Source: Gemmatimonadota bacterium (GTDB lineage: Bacteria; Gemmatimonadota; Gemmatimonadetes; Longimicrobiales; Gaopeijiaceae). From it: a stretch of 64,000 nucleotides of DNA. The notes under the pieces were generated by a model. The model did not search any database. It saw nothing but the letters and a program-made list of their open reading frames with translations, and was not told the DNA's origin. The position numbers and the translations under genes were made by a program. Below, piece after piece: positions 55,649-64,000 of the stretch (positions are counted from its first letter, which is position 1; every line of letters starts with the position of its first letter). The stretch spans positions 1-64,000 of the forward strand of contig JAJDXM010000064.1 in the NCBI GenBank assembly GCA_022823225.1. The letters are read 5' to 3'.

Positions 55649-56292
55649 CCGAGCGTCGCCTCCAGGATCCAGTCGAAGGCAACGAAGACCGGCGACAGCA
55701 GCGTGGCGAACCCCCCCGGAAAGACCAGCAGCATGAGGAAGAGAATCGCGATTCCATACCTTCCCAGCGCCATGTAGCGCGCCCCGAGCGAAGCGGGAAG
55801 CAGGTGTTTGAGGACGTGCGAACCGTCAAGCGGCGGGATCGGAATCAGGTTGAAATAGGCTAGAATCAGGTTTATCAGAACCCCGTAGGTCAATATTGAA
55901 AATAGAGTTGACCCCGCTTGGCCTCCGGGCGAGAGAACGCCCTCAAGGAGGGGGAGCAACGCAAGTGCGGCGGCGAAGAACACCACCAGCCCGAGGTTTG
56001 CGACGATGCCCGCCAGAGACACCCGAATGTCACCGGCCCGTTGGTTCCGGTAGTTGCGGGGGTTGACCGGCACGGGCCTGGCCCAGCCGAACAGGAAGTT
56101 CCCGGGGAGGAAGTGAAGCAGAAGCGGGACGACGATCGAGCCCATCGGGTCGAGGTGGGGCACGGGGTTGAGGGTGATGCGCCCCAGTTCGCGCGCGGTC
56201 GTGTCACCCTCCCTGAGGGCCTGCCACGCGTGCGCCACTTCGTGGACCACGACCGAGAGCAGCAGGACCGGAACAATCAGGAGGAAGTCCAT
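55645..56292 (-). CDS. M50 site-2 protease (YwhC/SREBP-like membrane metalloprotease)
   Basis: 215 residues, mostly transmembrane. The active site HEVAH is in the first helix (VVVHEVAHAWQALREGD), and the third ligand occurs in ILAYFNLIPIPPLDGSHVL (NxxPxxPLDG). Small M50 proteins of this type cleave within membranes, often releasing transcription factors. ATG 56292 is chosen; GTG at 56298 adds two residues. Placement next to scpAB is a common arrangement, with no proven link. Confidence 0.92.
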   Translation of the reverse strand: MDFLLIVPVLLLSVVVHEVAHAWQALREGDTTARELGRITLNPVPHLDPMGSIVVPLLLHFLPGNFLFGWARPVPVNPRNYRNQRAGDIRVSLAGIVANLGLVVFFAAALALLPLLEGVLSPGGQAGSTLFSILTYGVLINLILAYFNLIPIPPLDGSHVLKHLLPASLGARYMALGRYGIAILFLMLLVFPGGFATLLSPVFVAFDWILEATLG

Positions 56293-56295
56293 TGT

Positions 56296-56331
56296 CACTC
56301 GAATGCCGGGGGGGTTCTTTCCACGGGCCGC
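56296..56331 (+). repeat. Partial copy D of dispersed repeat (tail only)
   Basis: CTCGAATGCCGGGGGGG followed by TTCTTTCCACGGGCCGCC matches the copy B tail (CTCGAATGCCGGGGGG ... TCTACGGGCTGCC). It overlaps the possible GTG start of the site-2 protease. Confidence 0.6.
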
Positions 56332-56342
56332 CAGTGGTGCCG

Positions 56343-56371
56343 TTGATCCAGGGAGCCGCCACGCCTAGATT
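56343..56371 (+). promoter_or_regulatory. Candidate promoter of rpsT
   Basis: TTGATC and TAGATT separated by 17 bases, giving a predicted start near 56378 and a ~43-base leader before the S20 ATG. Confidence 0.5.
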
Positions 56372-56420
56372 TCTGCTCCGAATGTAAACACATCCCGAAA
56401 GTTCCGAAAACAGACCTGAG

Positions 56421-56675
56421 ATGCCCAATATCAAGAGCGCCCGCAAACGGATGGAGTTGAGCCGGACCGCACGCAGCCGGAATCGCGAAGCACGTTCCAG
56501 GATCCGCACGGCCCTGCGCCGGGTTCGCGAGGCTTCTTCGCCGGATGAAGCGGACGAGCGACGGCGCGCCGCCGTAGCGCTGATCGACCGGGCCGCCAGG
56601 AGGCGGGTGATTCACCCGAACAAGGCCGGGCGCATCAAGTCACAGCTCGACCGGCTGGTCAGAGCCCGACAGTAG
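56421..56675 (+). CDS. rpsT: 30S ribosomal protein S20
   Basis: 84-residue basic helical-hairpin protein binding 16S rRNA helices 9 and 44. The start MPNIKSARKRMELSRTARSRN and the end VIHPNKAGRIKSQLDRLV are diagnostic. Monocistronic on the plus strand between minus-strand genes; no clear Shine-Dalgarno is seen immediately upstream. Confidence 0.97.
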   Translation: MPNIKSARKRMELSRTARSRNREARSRIRTALRRVREASSPDEADERRRAAVALIDRAARRRVIHPNKAGRIKSQLDRLVRARQ

Positions 56676-56709
56676 GAGCCGGCCGGCAGTTCGCTCCGCC
56701 GGCGTCCGG

Positions 56710-58013
56710 TCACGGCGCGGAAGCTGCCCGCGGACTGCCTGACGCATCCCGGACCGTCCGGCCGCCGACCAGAGTCCGAACCACCTTCCCCGTGACCTGC
56801 TTCCCGGCGAAGGGCGTGTTGCGGCACTTCGACAGGAACGCCCCCGGGTCGATCGTCCACCGCGCCTCCGGATCCAGGAGGACGATATCCGCCGGCTCGC
56901 CCGGCTGCAGTGTACCGCGGGCGAGTCCCAGCGCCGTGCGCGGTCCCGTCGACATCCGTTCGATCAGGGTTGCGAGTTCGAGCTTCCCGGTCACGACCAG
57001 ATGGGTGTGCAGGACCGCGAAGGTGGTTTCGAACCCCACGGCCCCGAAGGGCGCGTCGTCGAAGGCCTGCTCCTTCTCGTCGTAGTGGCGGGGCGCATGG
57101 TCGGTCGCGATGCAGTCGATGGTGCCGTCGGCGAGTGCGGCGCACAATGCCCGCGTGTCGTCGCGGGTCCGCAGCGGGGGGTCGACCTTGAACTCCGTGC
57201 CGTAGCTCGCGACGACCTCGTGGGCAAGGAGGAGGTGGTGGGCGGTCACCTCAGCCGTGACGTTCACACCGCACTCCTTCGCCTGCCGGATCCGCGCCGC
57301 CGCCACCGCCGTGGAGACGCGCTGCAGGTGCAGCCGCCCGCCGGTCGCGGCCGCGAGGGCGAGGTCGCGGGAAGCGCCGATCTCCTCCGCGGCTGACGGC
57401 TTCCCCTTGAGGCCCAGGCGGGTGGACACGACCCCCTCGTGCATGACGCCGTCCCGCGCAAGGTCCGCATCCTCCGGGTGCGAGAGAACGGGAATGTCGA
57501 AGGACCGGGCGTACTCGAGGGCGAGACGCATCAGCTTCGAGGACGCGATGGCTCTTCCGGCGTCGGTCACGGCAATCGCCCCCGCGTCGACCACCTCGCC
57601 GAACTCGGTGAGGTGCTCACCCTTGCGGCCCGCCGAAACGGCGGCTGCCGGGAAGACCCGGGCACCCTTCGCGCGACGTCCCGCCGCCACAATGAAGCCG
57701 ACCGAGGCGGGATCGTCGACGGGCGGGTCGGTATCGGGCATGGCGCAGACGCTGGTGTATCCGCCGGCAGCAGCAGCCGCCGCCCCGGTCGCGATGGTCT
57801 CGCGGTGCTCCCAGCCCGGTTCGCACAGGTGCGCATGCGGGTCGACGAAGCCGGGACATACCACCAGGCCACGGGCATCCAGCACCTCGGCACTGTCCGG
57901 AGCCAGCAGCTGCGCCACCGCGACGATCCGCCCGTCGTCGACGAGAACGTCGCCCTGCAGGTCGACCCCGTGCCCCGGATCGATCACGCGTCCCCCGCGG
58001 ATCAGGAGCCGGC

Positions 58014-58017
<4 letters not shown>
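56710..58017 (-). CDS. pyrC: Dihydroorotase
   Basis: 435-residue amidohydrolase forming dihydroorotate from carbamoyl aspartate. GTG at 58017 overlaps the pyrB stop (GTGA). Metal ligands: [10 protein letters not shown] (HxH), later histidines in LSHPEDADL and EVTAHHLLL, and the catalytic Asp in [19 protein letters not shown]. This is the type I (PyrC of Bacillus/PyrC2) form of ~430 residues. Encoded downstream of pyrB in a pyrR-pyrB-pyrC operon. Confidence 0.95.
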
Positions 58018-58987
<970 letters not shown>

Positions 58988-58991
<4 letters not shown>

Positions 58992-59542
58992 CGGCGCTCC
59001 AGCTGCGAGAGCACGACCGCGAGTTCCCCGTCCAGGCGGGGCACCAGAACGTCCACTCGCCGATCGGTCAGAACCGGGAATTCACGCCCCACGATATCGG
59101 GTTGAATGGGCAGTTCCCGGTCACCCCGGTCGACAAGGACGCAAAGGAGAATCCGCGCGGGCCGGCCCCAGTCCATCAGTTCGTTGAGGGCGGCGCGCGC
59201 CGTGCGGCCGGTGTAGAGCACATCGTCGACGAGCACGACGGCCACGCCGTCCACACCCCCACGGGGAAGCAGGGTCCGGCCGACGACCGGCCGGGGGCCG
59301 AGGGCCATCAGGTCGTCGCGATAGAGCGTGATGTCGAGGGTTCCCGTCTGGACATCCGCCCCCTCGGCATCCGTGATCGCGTCACGGATCATGTCGGCGA
59401 GATCCACCCCCCGCCGCTGAATCCCCATCAGGACCAGGTGCTCGGTGCCGCCCAGCTTTTCGAGGATTTCGTGGGCCATGCGCCCGACCGCGCGCCTCAC
59501 GGCGACGTCGTCCATGAGCACCGTCGAGTCAGCGGCGGTCAC
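58988..59542 (-). CDS. pyrR: Bifunctional pyr operon regulator / uracil phosphoribosyltransferase PyrR
   Basis: 184 residues. The body matches PyrR ([35 protein letters not shown] loop [18 protein letters not shown]). GTG 59542 is chosen because PyrR normally has several residues before [12 protein letters not shown] 59515 would start at MDDVAV. In Bacillus PyrR binds UMP and an RNA hairpin in the leader to promote attenuation. Here the leader is short and no full attenuator was recognised. First gene of pyrRBC, divergent from the NhaC-type antiporter gene. Confidence 0.94.
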
Positions 59543-59553
59543 CTTGTCGTCTC

Positions 59554-59609
59554 GCGCTCCTGCCGGAATCTTGCCGGGTCCTCGAACCCCTCTTTGCGCT
59601 TCCTGCCGG
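59554..59609 (-). other. Direct repeats in the predicted pyr leader
   Basis: GCGCTCCTGCCGG (59554-59566) and GCGCTTCCTGCCGG (59596-59609) are near-identical 13-14 base direct repeats 42 bases apart just upstream of pyrR. They could be PyrR RNA contact elements or leftovers of a duplication. Confidence 0.35.
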
Positions 59610-59686
59610 TCAAAGGTAATTGCACCGCGGGCGGCGAGCCAACATGATGATTGGCGATGTTCCCTCCGACCCGGCAAGGAGCACCC

Positions 59687-61648
59687 ATGTCTCGATCGCA
59701 AGCCCGCAAGCGTCTCCAACGCGCCCTTCGACCCGTGTGCCTGGCCGGGATGCTCTCCCTGCCCACCCTGCTCGGATTTCCCGCGGAGGGCGGTGCCCAG
59801 GAGGTCGTGGGTGCGCCCAGGGTCGTCCTCTCCGCGGTCCCCTTCTCCGTGACGGTCGGCGGAGCGGCGGAGATGTCCACGCTCGTGGAGATCCGGGACG
59901 CCGGGGGCACGCTCCTCGCCTCGGGGCCGGTAGGTGCGGGCGAGACGCGCGAATTCCGCGACCTCGTGGTCCAGTCGCGCGACGCGCTCCCCCTGCAGGT
60001 GCGGGCAAACGGGTCCGTCAGCGAACTCTCGCCCCCGTATGCTCCCGGGTGGGTCTCGATTCTGCCCCCGCTGGTTGCGATCGCTCTCGCGCTCATCTTC
60101 AAAGAGGTCATCACGGCGCTCCTGGCGGGCATCTGGCTGGGGGCCCTGGTGGTGGCGGGATACAACCCCCTGCAGGCCACCTGGAGGCTGATCGACCAGT
60201 ACATCGTGCCCGCGCTGGGCGACACCGACGGCGGCCACACCCAGATCGTGGTCTTCAGTCTGCTGTTGGGCGGCATGGTCGGGATGATCAGCCGCAACGG
60301 CGGGACCATGGGCGTGGTCAATGCCGTGGCCCCGCTTGCGCGCAACCGCCGCCGCGGCAAGATCGCCACGGCGCTGGCCGGACTCGCGATCTTCTTCGAC
60401 GACTACGCGAACACGCTGGTCGTCGGGAACACGATGCGCCCGATCACCGACAAGCTGAAGGTGTCCAGGGAGAAGCTGGCCTACCTCGTGGACTCGACTG
60501 CGGCCCCGGTAGCGGCGCTCGTTCCGGTTTCGACCTGGGTGGGCTACGAGGTGTCGCTGATCGAAGGCGGCCTGAGCGCCGCAGCCGGCGAGGCGACGGG
60601 CGCGGACGTTGGATTCCTGGCAGGGCTCAGTCCCTACACCTTCTTCATCGAGACGATTCCCTACCTCTTCTATCCGCTCCTTGCCATGGCATTCGTGCTG
60701 CTGACCTCCGCGATGAACCGGGACTTCGGGGCCATGGCACGCGCGGAGGCCAGGGCGGCGGCCGGAGGCGGCGTCCTCCGTCCGGGATCCCGTCCGGCGA
60801 CCGACACCTCGGAGAGCTTCGTCCGGTCGAAGGAAGGGGTGCCGCGAAAGTGGTGGAACGCCGGGATTCCCGTCCTGACGGTGGTCCTGGTCGTTCTGGG
60901 CGGCCTGTACGCCTCCGGCAGGGCGTCGGTCGGCCCCGACGCTTCGCTGATGGACATCTTCGGACAGGCCGATCCCTTTGCCACCCTGCTCTGGGGCTCG
61001 CTCGCGGGGTGCCTGGTGGCCGCCGCGATGTCGCTCGGCCAGCGAATCCTGTCGATTCGGGAGTGCATCGACGCATGGATCGGCGGTGTCAAGGCGATGA
61101 TCATCGCAATGGTGATCCTCACCCTGGCCTGGTCGCTCGGCGCCGTGACCAAGGACGTCGGGACCGCCGGGTATCTCTCGGGGTTGCTGAGCGGCAACCT
61201 CCCCCTCTTCCTCCTCCCGGCGCTGGTCTTCGTCACCTCGGGCGCAATGGCGTTCGCAACGGGCACCTCATGGACGACCATGGCGATCCTGATCCCGCTC
61301 GTTATCCCGCTCACGGTTTCCCTGGCCGGGGGCACCGGATTCGCGGACGGCTCCCTCTACGGGATTCTTCTTGCGACCACCAGCTCCGTGCTGGCCGGCG
61401 CGATCTGGGGCGACCACTGCTCGCCAATCTCCGACACCACCGTCCTGTCGTCGACCGCCGCGGCCTGCGACCACGTCGACCATGTCCGAACCCAACTGCC
61501 ATACGCGATTCTGGTCGGGGTTGTGGGACTCCTGCTGGGAAGCCTGGGAACGGCCCTCTTCATCCCCGTCTGGGTCGCGCTTCCCGCCGGGATCGCGGTG
61601 CTGGCGGTGGTGCTGTGGTTCTTCGGCACGCCCATCGAGGACTACTAG
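59687..61648 (+). CDS. nhaC: NhaC family Na+/H+ antiporter with exported N-terminal domain
   Basis: 653 residues. ATG at 59687 has an AAGGAG site 6 bases upstream. The protein starts with a signal peptide (LSLPTLLGFPAEGGAQ), followed by a ~75-residue beta-rich domain (residues ~40-118, RVVLSAVPFSVTVGGAAEMS) that is not part of the classical NhaC. Polytopic NhaC core follows: FKEVITALLAGIWLGALVVA, IFFDDYANTLVVGNTMRPIT, TGTSWTTMAILIPLV and GDHCSPISDTTVLSSTAA. The core signatures point to sodium/proton exchange in the inner membrane. Repeat copy B begins at its stop codon. Confidence 0.92.
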   Translation: MSRSQARKRLQRALRPVCLAGMLSLPTLLGFPAEGGAQEVVGAPRVVLSAVPFSVTVGGAAEMSTLVEIRDAGGTLLASGPVGAGETREFRDLVVQSRDALPLQVRANGSVSELSPPYAPGWVSILPPLVAIALALIFKEVITALLAGIWLGALVVAGYNPLQATWRLIDQYIVPALGDTDGGHTQIVVFSLLLGGMVGMISRNGGTMGVVNAVAPLARNRRRGKIATALAGLAIFFDDYANTLVVGNTMRPITDKLKVSREKLAYLVDSTAAPVAALVPVSTWVGYEVSLIEGGLSAAAGEATGADVGFLAGLSPYTFFIETIPYLFYPLLAMAFVLLTSAMNRDFGAMARAEARAAAGGGVLRPGSRPATDTSESFVRSKEGVPRKWWNAGIPVLTVVLVVLGGLYASGRASVGPDASLMDIFGQADPFATLLWGSLAGCLVAAAMSLGQRILSIRECIDAWIGGVKAMIIAMVILTLAWSLGAVTKDVGTAGYLSGLLSGNLPLFLLPALVFVTSGAMAFATGTSWTTMAILIPLVIPLTVSLAGGTGFADGSLYGILLATTSSVLAGAIWGDHCSPISDTTVLSSTAAACDHVDHVRTQLPYAILVGVVGLLLGSLGTALFIPVWVALPAGIAVLAVVLWFFGTPIEDY

Positions 61649-61876
61649 CAGTCCGTGGACGGAGCCGCCCGAGCACCGAGAGCGGCGAGGCGCCTGGCTG
61701 GCAAGGCGCGAGGACGAGGAATAGCAGCGCTATTCCGAGGAGGAGCAACGCAGAGCGGAGCGGCCCAGCCCGGATGCATCGCCGCTCGAATGCCGGGGGG
61801 ATTGCGTCTACGGGCTGCCCGCAGTCCGTGGACGGAGCCGCCCGAATGCCGGGAAGACTCTGTCTACGGGCTGCCA
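61646..61876 (+). repeat. Copy B of dispersed structured repeat plus deletion derivative
   Basis: Full unit 61646-61821: head GCAGTCCGTGGAC, GAGCACCGAGAGCGGCGAGG, stem GGAATAGC-AGC-GCTATTCC (61717-61735), GGAGCAACGCAGAGCGG, GGATGCATCGCCGCTCGAAT, G-run, and TCTACGGGCTGCC. It is followed directly (61820-61876) by a short version in which the same head (CAGTCCGTGGACGGAGCCGC) is joined straight to the tail (GAATGCCGGG ... TCTACGGGCTGCC). Confidence 0.85.
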
Positions 61877-61892
61877 CCCGGCCAAGCGGCTC

Positions 61893-63057
<1,165 letters not shown>

Positions 63058-63162
63058 GCTCTCCTGGAGGGACGCTGGGGCGGCGAATCGGGACTGGAAG
63101 GATAGAAGCCCGGGGACCGACTTGCAACCCCGCGGGGGCCTGCGGGCCTGTTGCCGGAGGCG

Positions 63163-64000
63163 CTACCCTGCGGGAGTACTGCGCTCCCCCGCCTCGATGT
63201 GGCTCACCGCGCGCTCAATCCGGGCCAGCGACCGCTTCCTGCCCAGGATCAGCAGCACGTCGAAGATCCCCGGCGAGGCCGAAACCCCCGTAAGCGCCAC
63301 CCGCAGCGGCTGGAAGACCTTCCCCGCCCCCACCCCCCGCTCGGCGGCCAGCGCCCGCAGCGAAGACTCCAGCGCCTCCGCCTCCCAACCCGCCCCGGCC
63401 AGACGGTCGCGCACCGCAGCCAACAGTTCGGCCGTGCCCACCCGGTCCCGGTACCAGCCCTTGCGCGCCGCCTTCGGGTCGTAGCCGCCAAGCGGCCCGA
63501 TGTAGGGACGAGCCAGCCGCGCCATCTCGGCGAAGGAGCGGCTGCGCGGTCCCAGCGCGGCGGCCATGCGCCGGAAGGCGTCCTCACCCAGCGCGATCCG
63601 GTCGCTGCCGACACCGTCGCGCGCCAGCGCGGCCCGGAGCGCGGCCACGAGCCTGTCCCCGTCCATCCGCGCGATGTACTGCCCGTTCATCCAGAACAGC
63701 TTGTCCGGGTCGAAGACGGCCCCCTTCCTCAGGACGCGCTCCAGCGAGAACCGCTCCACCAGGCCGGCCCGGGACAGGATCTCCTCGCCGGTCCCGGGCG
63801 ACCAGCCGAGCAGCGCGAGGAAGTTGACCATCGCATCCGGGAGCACCCCCTGCGCCTCGAAGGCGTCCACCGCGCGGGCGCCGTGGCGCTTGGACAGCCG
63901 CTTCCCGTCGGGACCCAGGATCATCGGGAGGTGCCCGAAGGCGGGCACGGGCCTACCGAGCGCCTCATACAGCAGGATCTGCTTGGGCGTGTTGGAGATG
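63163..64000 (-). CDS. gltX: Glutamyl-tRNA synthetase, C-terminal part (truncated by window end)
   Basis: The frame runs off the window at 64000; about 278 residues remain. KMSKS motif is KRLSK in GPDGKRLSKRHGA, preceded by ISNTPKQILLYEALG. Following GWSPGTGEEILSRAGLVERF and FWMNGQYIARMDGDRL mark the anticodon-binding cage domain. It attaches Glu to tRNA-Glu; because glnS is present, a discriminating GluRS is plausible but not proven by this fragment. Confidence 0.95.
   Translation of the reverse strand, partial: ISNTPKQILLYEALGRPVPAFGHLPMILGPDGKRLSKRHGARAVDAFEAQGVLPDAMVNFLALLGWSPGTGEEILSRAGLVERFSLERVLRKGAVFDPDKLFWMNGQYIARMDGDRLVAALRAALARDGVGSDRIALGEDAFRRMAAALGPRSRSFAEMARLARPYIGPLGGYDPKAARKGWYRDRVGTAELLAAVRDRLAGAGWEAEALESSLRALAAERGVGAGKVFQPLRVALTGVSASPGIFDVLLILGRKRSLARIERAVSHIEAGERSTPAG

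Overview
This is a GC-rich (roughly two-thirds G+C) bacterial chromosome segment with dense genes, many 1-14 bp gene overlaps and no phage or CRISPR content. The partial 16S rRNA gene at the left edge, the GlnRS-YqeY fusion, the Ku/LigD pair, the DUF1592/DUF1552 proteins and the many exported hydrolases and TonB receptors fit Gemmatimonadota or a related soil/marine phylum such as Acidobacteriota. Phylum assignment is inference; the 16S fragment would settle it. At least two genes, probably three, carry single-base frameshifts, so either some gene decay or residual assembly error is present.

Layout. 1-3.2 kb: 5' part of 16S rRNA, tRNA-His, a lipoprotein serine hydrolase, tRNA-Arg. 3.3-7.1 kb: a divergent NHEJ pair, ku and ligD. 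7.1-16.1 kb (all minus): a frameshifted zinc-ribbon protein, an M3 oligopeptidase, an alpha/beta hydrolase, a gamma-glutamyltransferase-like hydrolase, and a BlaI/M56 sensor pair whose M56 protein has a repetitive C-terminal extension. 16.4-18.7 kb: glnS fused to a YqeY-like domain. 18.7-26.6 kb (minus): a TolC/MFP/RND efflux operon followed by ggt. 26.8-31 kb: cold-shock protein with a very strong terminator, an AI-2E permease pair, a release-factor-like GGQ protein, an IS630 transposase remnant, a CarboxypepD-like lone plug protein and a peroxiredoxin. 31-37.5 kb (plus): exported DUF1592 c-type cytochrome, Tat-exported DUF1552 protein, exported ankyrin protein and a small exported protein, probably one transcription unit. 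37.6-46.4 kb: SulP transporter, second serine hydrolase, recQ flanked by two copies of an AT-rich hairpin repeat, a decayed CDF metal exporter and an M16 peptidase. 46.5-52.5 kb: two TonB-dependent receptors, a His/acid-rich lipoprotein and a small Cys/His-rich protein, possibly metal acquisition. 52.6-59.5 kb (mostly minus): tRNA-Ile/Met(CAT), upp, rluB-type pseudouridine synthase, scpB, scpA, an M50 site-2 protease, then rpsT (plus), then pyrC, pyrB, pyrR. 59.7-64 kb: NhaC-type antiporter with an extra exported N-terminal domain, tadA, a LexA-like protein that lacks the usual Ser/Lys dyad, and the C-terminal part of gltX.

How genes work together. Ku and LigD form a two-component end-joining system. 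TolC-MFP-RND form one tripartite efflux pump. BlaI and M56 are a repressor plus membrane protease sensor. PyrR-PyrB-PyrC form a pyrimidine operon, with uracil salvage (upp) nearby. ScpA/ScpB are the kleisin partners of SMC and are encoded overlapping rluB and upp.

The most unusual non-coding signals are (1) a dispersed structured repeat family with full copies near 42.5 and 61.7 kb, partial copies near 34.9 and 56.3 kb, an internally deleted tandem derivative, and a stem that shows a compensatory base-pair change; and (2) a ~50 bp AT-rich hairpin repeat found on both sides of recQ, one copy of which sits inside the first element as an insert bounded by 9-bp inverted repeats. I did not find a clear new defence or mobile system; the best functional unknowns are the DUF1592/DUF1552/ankyrin cluster and the catalytic-residue-less LexA homologue.
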